The notes under the pieces: generated by a model
What the model was told of the DNA's origin: nothing
The model's input: only the letters and a program-made list of their open reading frames with translations
The model's database searches: none
Program-made: the position numbers and the translations under genes
Source: Marchantia polymorpha subsp. ruderalis
Taxonomy: Eukaryota > Streptophyta > Marchantiopsida > Marchantiales > Marchantiaceae
Length of the DNA stretch: 64,000 bases
Assembly: GCA_037833965.1 (NCBI GenBank)
Contig: AP031352.1
Location: 3,824,501 to 3,888,500 of the forward strand
Direction of reading: 5' to 3'
Shown: positions 49,707 to 62,479 of the stretch, piece after piece
Layout of the letters: every line of letters begins with the position of its first letter
How positions within the stretch are numbered: position 1 is the first letter of the stretch

Positions 49707-51822
49707 ACAGTAAGTGCCTTGCCATTTTACTTTGAACAATGGACATAGTAATAGTTCAGGTGAAGGGCGGGGCTTCGCTCACCTCGCACTCGTGCATGCA
49801 CTCAAGTTTGTTCGGTCGGCATTCCCCACTAAAAGCTACGGCAGAGCAATCAGTACAGGTCACATGGCTTTTTGATGGTCCGGGGTTGGTTGTAGTAGAC
49901 CACTCCGAAGTCCTGACAATGTCCTTGAGAGGAGGGCAATCTTGTAGGCCAGAAACTTGTATTCATCGTTGTTCTCAGGGCCCCGTGAACAACTCTTATC
50001 GAATTTCATTGATCTAACACGTGCCTATCGACACCCCTTTGTGAATTATTGTAGAGCTTCCGTTTCTCGTGCGTAGTACGTTCAGCGAGGTAAAGCTCCC
50101 TACTACTTGTTGTTGACCTCAAACCGGGGTGCACCAAAAGGCCAAAATTTGGAAGAATAATCTAAGACTTATATACTAATAGTGGAATCAATAAGCACGC
50201 ACATCTGTACTACTAAACACCTCTTTCTGACCGTAGTAACATATCTCTAGCCCAGTCTGCTATTACTGTGAACCCTCTGTGGTATAACTTCGCGATTTTT
50301 GAAGTATAATCAACGGGGCAGAAAGACACCTTTGATGATAGGGCATCACGTGGACAGGAAAGTCGATGCATTTTGTCATGTTTAGTGTGAATCATGCAAG
50401 CTTCCCACCAAGCTTCCTGAACTCCAGATCACGAACCCGACGCCATGTAACAGAAGGACGACCGGTGACCTCATATCATCAAACAATTAATTGCACGGAA
50501 TGATTGCGCCACCGGGCGAAAATTTCCTTCCGGTAGAGTTTCACAGGCTGTCACATGATTCAGTCTTTTGTATGCCACCAGGGTTGAAAAACATCCTTGA
50601 AGAGAGCATTTTTACCATAGTGATGGTCCTACCGGTCATTTCACGAGTTATTTACAGCGTAAGAAGAGAAAGAGTGATCACTGTACCAACCTCCACTTCC
50701 AAAGTCTGCGTGCATTTGCAGTACACCTTTTGATCCGTAACTACTACAGTAATCTACCAAAAGCGTTTTCGGTTTGAGAAGTGAGCCATGAGAATCGAGA
50801 CTGGCATGCAGCCGAGTTGTCATTGCATTGGAACGCAAGAGATGAGCATGAGCAGCTGTTTAGCCTTCAGTATAAGCTCTTTGGTAATTTTTACTCGAAG
50901 TAAAACTCGTGACCGGTTCTTCTTTACTAAGTCAAAAACTGTTGGATCAAGAAATGTGCTGAACGCGTGTGATAAATCTCACGCTGATTATAGGTACCTT
51001 CTCAGCGTACCCACCTTTGCTGGACTTACTATTTACTATTCACTTGAGTAAAACCTGTGTACAATAGCTACGATGAACAAGGTTTGTAATCTACACTGCC
51101 AGAAATGCTAATCTCAAAAAGCTTTTCTGACCATGAGAAGTTTAAACCCTCCAATTCATGCTTCGAAACAGTAAGAACCTTCGTTGGTCCAGCGAAAAGG
51201 CCTTTACTCTGAATCCTGCCGAGAAGAGTATCTGCTTCCGTGTCCAGAAAACAGTTGCCTTTACTCGTGTTCTTCGTTGTATGACCAGGGTCAGGAACAT
51301 GCCACTTTAATAAATCTGCAGCTTTGTTCGCTCCTCTGCAAGTTGCTGATGCAGAAGAAAGGGCAGATACCTAGACATCTGGAATTGACTTGGGCAGTAC
51401 TATGGGTTCATGTTCAAAGTCATAAGGAAGTAGTGGCAACCATTACAGTGTTCAGACATCTAAACCGGTACATCTAATAGGGCTACGGAGTGAAACGCAT
51501 TACCTGATTTATTTCGAATATATGCATTTTGATCTGGAGGAGAACGTACCTTGTACACTTTCGTGAGGGCACCTTAAAATATCAAACTTCACAGGACTCG
51601 ACTGAAAACATGATACTTAGAATTGTATTCAAATGCCTCATAATGGAGTCTGCCAGTGCTAGCAAAACTTAGACACGCCTGACTGACTAATCAGCCAATC
51701 ACACCAGCGGCAGCTGGAGTGGCCGTGTGATGCCGGACTTCTAGGTTCAAACTTTTTGCGTGGATCGAAGGCAGGTGAAAGAAAGCGGTGCTCAATCTAC
51801 CGTTTAGAAAAACCTCTGAGTC

Positions 51823-53874
51823 TCACCCCCGGTTGGGCGGAGTGAGATTGGGAGAAACAGCGGGATCTGTAACAAATGTCCTGGTCCTACCAAACCATGA
51901 CGTTTTCCCGTCGTGGAGATGAGGATTGATGTTAGGAGGCCTCACCATACCACACTTGGATTTGGGTCCTTTTCCATGGCCGGAGGCAACCCCAGCGAAG
52001 GGCATGTTTTCTTGACCGGGCAAGCGCATGGATCGTCGCCCGGGGGGCGTCAAATTGGGAGAAATGGCCGGATCTGTTACGTAAGTCTTGGAGTGACCGA
52101 AATACGGAAACTGATAATGCTCGGGAGATGTCAGCGGGGAAATGACTCGATTCTTCTTCGCCTTGCGCTGATTCGCACTCTGCGAGGCTTTCGACCCAGC
52201 GCTGCCACCGGAGGCACACGATCCTTTGGCCGATCCCGCCCCACTGCCTCCGCTTCCGGGACGCCCGGACGAAGCGCACGAAGGCGGCTTCTTTCCGCCA
52301 GACGGCGATCCCTGTTGCGGACTGCTCTCGATGTACACGGGCCGCACGCAGGCGGTGTCTGGCCTCGCGCCATCGCCACTCTTCGGGCACCCTCCGCAGA
52401 TCGAGCTCGGCTTGGCAACGCGCGGATCGTGTTTGATCGGGTCGCAGGCCTTGGCGGAGCCATGGCACGTCGGGCTGGCGTTGGCCGAACTGCTCAACGG
52501 GCTCTTGGAGCGCTGCGAGCACGGCGATTTGATTTTCCCGCACGGGCCGCGCTCCAGCTCTCCGTCGTTGGGCCACTTGACATTCGCCGCGCCTGGCGCG
52601 CACGCCAGGCCCTGCGCGGCCGCGGCGCCCGGCGAGAGGTCCCGCGCGCTCCTGTGGCGGCACACCTTCGCGCTTCGGAGCCCGCTCAGCAAACTCGAGG
52701 CGCCCTGCAGGGTTTCGGCGGCGTTGCACGCCGACTGCGACTGCGACATGGGCCCGGGCGACCACTTGGCCATGCCGCCTTTCTCCTTGGGCCACTCGGT
52801 GGGCGGGCTCCAAAGTCCGTCCGTGGTGTGCTTGTGGGGCGGCCGGTCCACCTGTTGGTAGTCGGCCATGACGCCCTCTGGGACCTTACCCAGCGGATGC
52901 AAGCGGTCGTTCGAGTACCGCATGATTCGTTCCTCGTTCTCATCCATCCGCGGCCGCGCCTTTCTCCCGTCGGGCCTCCAGCCCGGAGGGTCATCCAGGA
53001 TCTTGCTAGTCTGCGGAACGATCACCTTGCCGTCCGCGTCTCGCTGCAGTTCCACGTAGTTGGCCATCACTCCGGGCGGACACTGGCCCAGAGGTCGCTT
53101 GGCCTCCGACCGGCTGTGGCCGGCGACCACCTGGGCGAGGATGCCCCCTCCTCCGGGTTTCATCGGCTCGGGGTTCGGGTCGTGCCTCCTCGAAGGTGAC
53201 TTCGGCGGGGACACCGGCTGCGGTCTGAGCAGCTTCCCGTTTTTGTCTCGGACCAGCGGGACGTAGTCGACCATGGCTCCCGTCGGGCACTTCCCCAGAG
53301 GCCGAGCCGCGTCCGAGCGGCTGAAGGTCTCTTCGATGCGCGGCGGGAATATGTTGTAGTCCGTGACGTCGCTCTTGGGCCGGCCGTAGAACTCTTGGGC
53401 CTCTCCCTCGGGGGCGATCGGCGGGATGATGCGCAGGTGGTCGGAAATGTCGGTGGCTTCTCTGCCGTGATAGTACTCCCGGGACGGCGGTTTCCTGCCC
53501 CTGCTCATGAAAGTGTACATTTCCGTCACATCCTGCGCCTGACGGCCGTGCCATTCATTGGGTGCGTCACGCAAATCCGGATGTGCGGAATGGGTGGGAA
53601 CCGGGGGGTTGAGTCTTTGGGTGACGCTCGTGCTTCTGAGACCGTGGTACAGCAGAGCCGGGTTGACGTCGTTCTTCGGAGTGTCGTCCCACGGACAATG
53701 CAGCTTCGGTAAAATGTGCGCATAGTCCGTCACCAGGTGCCGGATGGCCTTTTTCCGTTTGGCTTCATCGGCCACCTTGAACCCCTTGTGGTACATTCCC
53801 GTCCTGTACTGGGCACGGTCCTTCGTTATCCTCGTACAGTGCCTCGGCCTCGGAGTCCATAGGTATGTCACCAT
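51823..53874 (-). CDS. Intronless 683-residue protein built of two short repeat motifs; function unknown
   Basis: A single uninterrupted frame from ATG at 53874 to the stop at 51823, far longer than expected by chance and with internal protein repeats. Motif A is aromatic-[H/F/Y]-G-[R/H/L]-x3-[D/S/Y/F]-[V/I]-[T/S]-[D/E/Q], seen at about residues 76-86 (YHGLRSTSVTQ), 108-118 (WHGRQAQDVTE), 135-145 (YHGREATDISD), 163-172 (YGRPKSDVTD), 591 on (YFGHSKTYVTD) and 660 on (WFGRTRTFVTD). Motif B is PLGxCPxGxMxxY at about 192-204, 261-273 and 327-339 (the last with Val for Cys). The middle is Ser, Gly, Cys and Pro rich and probably disordered. No signal peptide or membrane segment. Unlike its neighbours it is GC-rich and lacks introns. 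Short repeated aromatic/Gly motifs recall microtubule inner or axonemal proteins, and bryophytes make flagellated sperm, but that is inference. Confidence 0.82.
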   Translation of the reverse strand: MVTYLWTPRPRHCTRITKDRAQYRTGMYHKGFKVADEAKRKKAIRHLVTDYAHILPKLHCPWDDTPKNDVNPALLYHGLRSTSVTQRLNPPVPTHSAHPDLRDAPNEWHGRQAQDVTEMYTFMSRGRKPPSREYYHGREATDISDHLRIIPPIAPEGEAQEFYGRPKSDVTDYNIFPPRIEETFSRSDAARPLGKCPTGAMVDYVPLVRDKNGKLLRPQPVSPPKSPSRRHDPNPEPMKPGGGGILAQVVAGHSRSEAKRPLGQCPPGVMANYVELQRDADGKVIVPQTSKILDDPPGWRPDGRKARPRMDENEERIMRYSNDRLHPLGKVPEGVMADYQQVDRPPHKHTTDGLWSPPTEWPKEKGGMAKWSPGPMSQSQSACNAAETLQGASSLLSGLRSAKVCRHRSARDLSPGAAAAQGLACAPGAANVKWPNDGELERGPCGKIKSPCSQRSKSPLSSSANASPTCHGSAKACDPIKHDPRVAKPSSICGGCPKSGDGARPDTACVRPVYIESSPQQGSPSGGKKPPSCASSGRPGSGGSGAGSAKGSCASGGSAGSKASQSANQRKAKKNRVISPLTSPEHYQFPYFGHSKTYVTDPAISPNLTPPGRRSMRLPGQENMPFAGVASGHGKGPKSKCGMVRPPNINPHLHDGKTSWFGRTRTFVTDPAVSPNLTPPNRG

Positions 53875-55920
53875 CTTGCAACCCCCTCAGGAGCCTGCGA
53901 TCGCACGAGGTAATGGAGGAAACAGGAATGATCGGCTCGCTGAACCCTCAAGCTGATTTGTTTCCCATCTTCTTTCTGTACCTCAGGCCTGCTCCCAACC
54001 GCAGCTGAAGCCTCTGCTTAGAGCTGAGATTGAGGCACAAAGCTTCGGTGTTCTTCTGTCAGTGCAGCGGTCTTCGTCTCTTCTATTCGCAGAATCCATT
54101 TATGTCCGCATTTGAAGGTGCCCCTGGTTCCTTCCGTGTTTTAGTGTTTAATCTCTGCGCGAATATGCTCTGTTTCTTGGCCGTGATAAAGCACTCTTGA
54201 GCCATCTCGTCTTCGAGCGGTTTGAGTAGACCAAACTGCAGAGTTCTCAACTCCTGCAGTTGGCAATTCTCAAGTGAAACCCGTATTCAAAGGAGTTTCT
54301 TTGGTTAGCTCTTTGTTTTCTGCTCCTTTCCTATGATTGACGAAGACCGCGATCAAGTCCTCATGACCTTTACCCATAGATTCTTGTTTGATTACATCGT
54401 GCACCCATGCCAGTTGAACATGCCTCGAAGCTCAATTTGAAGACCTTGTCTTATGCGTGTGCTGGGATCAATTTCGTGCTGAAGTTCCGAGTACATGAAG
54501 GACCAGAACCTTCGTTTGCATTTCTCACACTGATCCGCGACAACTGCTGCTTCGATCTCTGTCTGTGACGAAGAACTTTGCTTGAGTACTGCTTCTGGCA
54601 CTGCACGATCGCGGAGACTGGTGGTTATGAGCGACTTATGTCAACTTCAACTTTGGCACCTCCAATACTTGAATTCAAACGCTCCAATAAGCCAGCGCTG
54701 AAAATTCCAGGATAAGTCGCCGGCCAGTAAGAATTTTTGTTGCCTGAGCAAGAGCCGACCATTGCATCATCTAAAATCTCCACATCACTGGTTAGCTAAT
54801 CTACAGGACCCTGTGGAAGAGAATAGGCATGCGTGACCACTACAGATCCGTAATTCTAATAGCTGTGATCAACCCGACAAATTGGACTCCCTAAGAAAAT
54901 GATTTGTAGGCTCAGGACCAAAGAGAGAAAGATGAGCGTAGATGTGAACAGATATGCCAACTTCAGCTTTACCTACATCGCTAGATTTGTCGATGTACTA
55001 CCGTGAGATTACGTCTTACTCGAGCCTGAAGTCATTATTACATAGGAAGAACGGAATGAACATAAAGGTGAATCTTCAGGCCGAAATGTCCTCGAAACCA
55101 TCGAAAGATAACAAGAAGGTGCTGCTAGCGGGCAACAAAGATACCCATTTACGATCCGAACATGGAAATGTATGTAAAGGGAGACACCTACTCAGGTCAG
55201 AATGAACTCGCCAGAACAGCTCGATCACTCGGATTCCGGATCAGGACACGCATCTCAAGCTGCCGCGCTATGTGCAAACCGAAGGCAGGATGCTCCTCGA
55301 GAGCAGCTGCATTTCCAGCCAGCCACTACTGCTGCGGCGCACTGCGCGGGACTCGAATGGTAACAACGAGATTCGAGTGAAGTATGCGGTTTCTGATCTG
55401 TGAGGGCGACTGCAGCTGACGCCAGTATGCCTTCATCGACTTCGGAATCCTCCTGGACTCTCGCGGGGAACTCTGGACGCAATGGCATCCAGAATTCCAG
55501 AGCTTCGACACGTAACGGCCAAGTGCAGGTAGCCGAACGATCAGACTCCAATCGACGCGATCGAGTTGGCCACGTCAGCCATCCGTCCGGAGACCCAGGC
55601 AGTGACTAGGACTGCAACTGCCGAAAACACGCGCGCCCCTTCTCGGGATCTCGTCCGATCGCATGACCGAGTCGAGTTAGCATGACGTTCGGCCACCCTA
55701 TCCGCCGGTGCTCCACCCTGGACGTTTTGTCGTTGGTAGGACTGTGCGAGCTCCGCCTTTCCCCTTCACTGTCGTGTTATCGAAGATTGGGCAACGAGTT
55801 TGCTTCAGTTGTGAGCTTTGTTGTGACACTCTACCCACAAGGAGTGTTCGCTTTCGTGGCCACCAGGATAGCAGGTACATTCACACAAATTTGGAATCCA
55901 AAACTGATCAAAATTTTCTA
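53875..55920. other. Region upstream of the repeat-protein gene
   Basis: The first part should be promoter/leader of the leftward gene. Beyond it are short open frames, including 54392-54601 on the minus strand with a Cys-x2-Cys pair (QCEKCKRRFW) and 54954-55205 on the plus strand; neither resembles a family I know. A GC-rich patch at 55.2-55.9 kb has open frames in several phases and no recognised gene. Confidence 0.45.
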
Positions 55921-58900
55921 GCCTACATTGAGTATTTTTAAATTATTGTAGCTTATGAACAAATTAGTGTACTTTTAGTACTCTTTTTATGTGGATAGTA
56001 TCTGTTGAAAATATTAAGATATACATAATGTACGATTGATATTGTGACTTTACCAATTATGACTCAACGATGTTCTAATAAACATAGTTGATAAAAAAAG
56101 CATAATTTTTAAATTATGTAAAATTTTCATTACACTCTAACTTATTATAATCTATAGATAAACAACATATAAGAATTAATATCAAGAATTTTATTAAAAT
56201 TTCAATTTTAATTTATATCTGGGAATGTTTCTTAACAATTAATTTTTAGATAAACTTACTTCTCGACCTGAACTAAGACATTAGGAAACCACACTGCAAA
56301 AAACAATTGTCCCTTATAGACAAGCTCAATTTGACTTATAAGTACATACAACATGAAAATATGAATGTTTTTTCGAATTTTTAAAATTCTTTTAAATATC
56401 ATAAATATAATTATATAATATATTAAATTAAATATATAATTAAAAATTAATTGAACGTCTAGAGTAGACAGTAAAATATCAAATTCTAACAAAGTTTTGC
56501 TCTACTGAATTTTTAAGTATTTTTTTCCTAATTTAATATTTAATTATACTGTTTTTTCAGAAAAAAAAAATCTACGTACGACACATCAAATAGCATGTAA
56601 TTTGCAAATGAAACGCATGATAAACAGAATCATATTTAGATTTTCAAATTCAAATAGTTAAATTAAATCATATTTCCAGACTATACATAAAAGATTCAAA
56701 ATTTAAATTATAAGAATAATTTTGAAAATAATTTTTTAATTAAATTTTATGTGATTTAAAAATATAAAAATATAATTTTAATTATAAACGGTTTATTTTT
56801 ATGTAATAAATGAGGTTTAAATCATCAATTTGAACATTAAAATAAAATTTTGAATGTGATATAATAATTTTTATGATTATTGAATTTATCAGTATTATTA
56901 TGCTAAATTTATTAAAGAAATGCCTTTAAAAAAATTGGATATTAATTGACTTCAAATTTTATTCTTTATATCCAAAAAAATTAAAATATATACTATACTT
57001 ACATAACCCAAGTTATGAATATAAATTTCATATGTGTTAATGGTAGAAAAATAAACTATCACATATAAATATGATCATGTAATATGATCATTACATAAAT
57101 TATACAAACTATAGATACATGTAACAAATATTAAAGTTTGAAAGTTCAAGCTTAGTTAATACCACGATAAAAAATTTTGGGAAAAAATCTCATCAAAAAT
57201 TAAATAAAACCTTTTATCGTTTTAAATTCTATATTTGAAAATAATACTTTAATGTCATTTTTTTATATCTATTCTTGTATGTAGAAGCTTTCAATTTCGA
57301 TGTGAAATAAATTTTCATGAAATATATTGATTTAATTCGATGTGAAATAACAAAATATCACATTGAAATATTTCTGAAACAACTTGAATACATCATACAA
57401 AATTTATTGAATTGTTGTAAGAGAAATCTTACAGCGGTTTAGAATCTTCAATTAAGCAAAAAAAATGTTTTGAATTGTCGGGTTATTTTTGCATGCATCA
57501 GTATGAAAATATTACAATTTAATTGAGTTTTATTTGAATTACAGCAAATAAAATAATGATAAAAAATATTTCAATAAAAAACACGGATAAAAATTTGGTT
57601 GTCATTAACTTTCACAATTTAGTAATAAGCTATCAAAATTATGGAAAAACAATTTGATTTTTTAATTAAATACTAAATATTATTTTTTAAAATATTATGT
57701 TGAAAATAAAATTTTTTTGGGGGAACTTACATGACATAAGATTTATATTTTAATAATTTTGAAAAGATAAATGTATGAAAGCAGTGAATGATCAGCTTAT
57801 TTTTTATGGATATTAAATATCAATTCATTGATACAATTAACAATTCAAAGACTTATTCGTGATGAATGTGTGTATTTTTGTTTTAAATCAAATATTAGAA
57901 AATGATTGTTAGCATAGATAAACATCAAATTCTTTATCTGGCAATCTGAGAGCAGATATATATATAATTTTGAATGATCATGATATAATGAAATTGATAG
58001 ATGAATGTGTCAATTTATCCAATCAAAATATTGAAAAGTTTTCATTTTTAGTGTTCAATCTACAAATAAAAAATGTTCTATTGTAAGTTGTAAAGTATAT
58101 CAATAAAACTAATGAGCTGATCCTAGATTCTGTTTGTTTCTTTATTTGTTTCTATCAACAAACAAAAATTAGAATATTTTAATTATTAAAGCGATAAAAT
58201 TAGATTAAAAAATTAATGTTTTACATATAAGAAATAAAATATTATAAATATGAATATAAAGATACAAAGATTTAAAAACATGCTATAGTATAGAATAAAA
58301 GTAAATTTTCTAAATAAAATCACAAGATTTTTGTCTTTAATTTTAGTGAATGGATTAAGTTTTGTTTATATTTTTGTAATATCCTAAAAATATAATTTTT
58401 ATTCTATTTATAATTATATATGATATTAATTCCATAATAAATAAATCAATAAAAAATATATCTTAAAAAATCGAATTTAATGAGTAAATTTTGTCATAAG
58501 TATGTAAACAAGTATTTTATTCATATTATAATGAATAAAATGAACTGCACTAGTTCCCTTTTTTTTAATTTTTTTGAGATATATATTAATATGTTGTAGA
58601 ACTATAAATCTATGTACATCTCAACATACAAATATAAATAATCATCACATGAAAAACTTTTCAATCTTATTTGTATATGATAAAGCTCAAGCTCAAATAA
58701 CTTGATATCACTTATAGGAGTATAACATTAAATCATGAACAAACTTTCACTTTTCACATTTTATAATAAATGATATGCACTTAGTTTGATAATGATGAAA
58801 TATGAATAATAAATACAGATATTGAGATGCACAAATAATCAGATATCAAGTTTTTTATCATGATGATAAAGTAGCTCATATAATGCACTTAAAGTAACGA

Positions 58901-59344
58901 AACAAAATCTATTGAGATGCAAAAGAATCAGAACTAAATTGTTTCTTACCTCGTTGAACTATATTATACATCTCATTGGAATAATGATATAATATATACT
59001 TATCGATAACTATTGAAATTTTCATAGTTATTGTGCAATGCATCAATATGTGCGTTGAGTCAAACTCAAATACCACCCCTGTACTAATACATTGAATCAA
59101 TATATCAAATAGCAAATTTTGAAACTTTTACAACTTACTTATTATTGAATATATTTTAGAAATAGACTGATTCAACTTTAGCGGAAATGTTGTCAAGATA
59201 AGAATAATATTTTAGATATTTAAAATAAAATAAAATCATTTATACAAAATTTCTCATTTTTAGATTCAAAATTTGATAAATGATGAACAGAAATTGTGAA
59301 AAAAGAAAAAGGATGCAAAAAAGGTCACTATTGTCGCATATCAA

Positions 59345-59389
<45 letters not shown>
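59345..59389. repeat. Compound (TG)n(TA)n microsatellite
   Basis: About eight TG units followed directly by about fourteen TA units. Confidence 0.9.
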
Positions 59390-59392
<3 letters not shown>

Positions 59393-61237
59393 ATTGTAAT
59401 AAATATTTTTCAACATTTAATAAATGCATATGAAAAACATTTTATTTTGAAATATCATATCATCATTCATAATGTTTTTACAATATGATTTCCTTAGAAG
59501 ATATAGAGATGTAATATTTTAATTTTGTATTTGTATGTACCTTCATAAGAAATAAATAAAACATGAGATCTTGTTCCAACTTTTAAAAAGGTAAATATGT
59601 TTGATTAATTGCTTACTTTTCAAGGTTTATAAGTGTCTTGAAGTTTATTTTTTTATTAAAGTTTAATTTATGAATAACAAAAGATATATAAAACAATGTT
59701 TCGGAAATCCATAAATCACTCCTTTGATAGAAACTAAATGACCGTAAACCTTATCCAATCAGTATCTTGGATTAACATGCGGTTTCTTACAAGGTATAAT
59801 TGATTGAAAACGTGTCATAGAAAGAAACTGATTTTTAGGCAGGAAGAACGACAAAGTAGCTAGTTTAGCTGAGAAATAAGATTAGAAAATATAACTATCA
59901 ATTTTGTATAAGGTGAGATACGCATTTAACACTTGCTGATTTATAATGACATTTCTAACATGGAGAGAGAAAATTAGGATCCGATGGTTCTTAGACAACT
60001 TTAAAGAATAATTACAGTTCATGTTTGTAATACCCCAGCACTAGACTGACTGTTTTAACTTTATACATATAAGAATCTTCAGTAAAATCTTCATTTTTTT
60101 TCGAAAGAAGAGGTTTTGTTGATCTTATTTCTCAGGCCAATGGTGGTTGTGAAATGTCCATATGATCAGTACCATTGCAAGGAAAATTGAATTCTAGAGA
60201 TCAGTTGTGTTGAAGTTAATTTCATTATAAATTGTTGGCTAAGTGAGTGGTAGGTAAACTGCGTTGAGAAACATATCAGCTCCAATCTTTAGAATGCAGG
60301 AAATTTTGATTACCATACTTCGTTGCATGGACCTTCTTTAATGATGTCGATTTTGCAATTCACATATATGTCCATGGTTTAATCTAGTAATTTTCGATAC
60401 ATCTGAATAAAATCGTCCGTAACTTTTAACATTTACAAATCAAATTTTCTTCGACGAGTTATGAAAAATGTCAATTCCAAAGGTCCGACATCTGGCTTTA
60501 TGTTATTCTATGGAGCAATTCTTTGCAATAAACATTTCTAGGTGGATTAGAGAAACATATTGTCCTATAGTATAATCCACAGGTCCAACCTAATAGCCGG
60601 TGGACCCATCAGACCAACGAAGGTAGATGCCTTTATTGATTGTGCTAAATACCTTTGTAATGTTCACGTTCATCAATCTACAAAGCTTTCGATTCATGAA
60701 CTTGCGGGAATGTTCGTTCTCAGATTTCATAAAACGATAAATAAGACAATTTACCCCGTTCTCAAATGTATATTTCTCATAACACCATGGGTTTACCTTT
60801 TTCTGAGTTCAAGGTTGATTTAAGAAAGCCAGTTTAAATTCTCCATAAAAATTTCAAATAAGAAGAAGAATATTTCAGTTAAAGTACATGACGCATGAGC
60901 ATTGAGAAAAACTTAACCAAGTGTAATTATATATGTAAACTACGAGCATTGGATCATGCGACATATTTTGATTCGATATAGAGATTCATTGTTATTTTTT
61001 ATCAGATCAAACAGCTATGATTATTTCATCTTCTTGCTTTTTATTTTATGCATTATTGATTAACCATACGCACATATATATTTATGGTTCTATGTATTAT
61101 TAATTATTGTTTGGAGAGATCAAACTGCACTTAGATTTTATGTTTTCATCTATTTCCGAGTTTTGCAGTTTTTTTTTTCAATAGAACAACGAGGGAGTAA
61201 AATCTAAGAGACGGAAGATACATAAATGCTTTGCAGC

Positions 61238-61263
61238 GGTACTAGTCTATGGAGACTAGTACC
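61238..61263. repeat. Perfect 11-bp hairpin with 4-base loop
   Basis: GGTACTAGTCT (61238-61248) and AGACTAGTACC (61253-61263) are exact complements around the loop ATGG. No gene or terminal repeat is evident around it. Confidence 0.85.
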
Positions 61264-62208
61264 ACTTTACGGATTAACATCATAAAGGGAAACTTAGCAG
61301 TTAAGGCTAATTCGTCTTGTACTCCAGATGGATATTAATCGCTCTTTGAACGCATTAAACAAGTTCATAGTTTGTTGCATCTGTTGTAACGGACGATGAA
61401 TCTTGAATCTCCACTGAAAGACCGACATAATAAATCGTATATGATCACATAAGTCTGATGACATTTCTACGATCTCATTCTTACATAGTTTCAGTAATAA
61501 GACTTACCTTGACCTCTTGTGAACAGAAAGACATGCCTACGCATCTTACCAAATGAGTCTGTGCCTAACTCCTCGTTCTGGAAGAAACAAGGAGACTTCG
61601 TGCATGATGCATCCTCCCATCCTTGCCAATGTAGAGGTGCACTGTCTGAGAGTGCTGTTTTTTAATACTTATGTTTCTGTAACCGGAAAGTAAGCAAGGA
61701 TTGGAGGTAAATAATAACCATAAGCGAGTCAAAGTTGACCCTAAAACCTCCATCCAACCCCACACACACAACTATATTGTATTGACCTCGTAGCCCTATG
61801 GCCAATTAATTTACAATTTAAAAATCGAGAGGGTTGCATTTCGGAGTGAACTAGTGCCCTTCGGTGGCTAAGTGAGAACATTCCGATGGGGAACTGTTTC
61901 TGCGCTATGAATCTCTCATCAATTATGGCCTTCAAGTAATTATGAAAATAATCATATTGTCCCATTATAATAGAAGGCAAAGATTTGTGATTCAATGTCC
62001 GTGTATCGAGCTTGGGATGGAAATTATTATGCGAATAGGATTTCAGCTTCTTCAATTGAAGAGTAGAGTTCATTTTTTCTCCTGAAAAATCCCGGCCGAA
62101 GGATTGAGGAAAAAGAAGCACGAGTGAAGAAGGGGCCAAGTGTGTGGGAGGAGTTGGGTATACCCCATCAAACCCTGCAAAAAAGGAAAGAAACGAACGA
62201 ATAAAGTA

Positions 62209-62286
62209 AGGACTGAATCACATATTGAGAATATTCATAGAAAATTTATAGTCTACTAAATTTAAGGACTGAATCACATATAGATT
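62209..62286. repeat. Short direct repeat upstream of the clathrin gene
   Basis: AAGGACTGAATCACATAT occurs twice about 56 bases apart (near 62208 and 62264), followed by purine-rich A/G runs to about 62340. It lies at the border between the AT-rich desert and the clathrin promoter. Confidence 0.7.
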
Positions 62287-62479
62287 ATATTTGAAAAATG
62301 AAAAAAAAAGAACGAAAACGAAAGAAGAAAAAAAAAAATGATTTTCGTAGTGAGAGTACGTCATAAAATTTCGGTAGTATAATAAATATCTAGATTATAT
62401 TTTTAAAAATAGCAAGATGAATTACAAAGTGTAAAAATGATGCAGTCCATGTCTCGTTCAAAGCCGGAATAGAAGCAAC

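Larger units (their letters stand above)
48354..51822. other. Intergenic region between HRD1 and the repeat-protein gene
   Basis: The first few hundred bases are the HRD1 promoter/5' leader (HRD1 is transcribed leftward). The rest has short open frames without family resemblance. A tRNA-like promoter pair and a hairpin cluster sit at about 49.54-49.71 kb. The end near 51.8 kb should hold the 3' UTR of the repeat-protein gene. Confidence 0.5.
55921..62400. other. AT-rich gene desert
   Basis: About 6.5 kb of strongly AT-rich DNA without any supported gene. Features within it are a compound TG/TA microsatellite at 59345-59389, a short direct repeat (TTCGATGTGAAATAA near 57296 and 57336), a perfect hairpin at 61238-61263 and a repeated phrase near 62210 and 62266. 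The composition resembles the 32-36 kb spacer. Confidence 0.65.

Noticed and set aside
51913-53199. 428-codon open frame on the plus strand, with further long frames nested in the same interval
   Set aside because: It is antisense to the repeat-protein gene. Its length follows from the GC-rich codons of that gene, and its own translation is Arg/Ala/Gly-rich without domain features or the internal motif order seen on the minus strand.
61741-62139. 132-codon minus-strand frame
   Set aside because: It starts with a non-ATG codon, has no recognised domain and lies in AT-rich desert. Kept out as unsupported.
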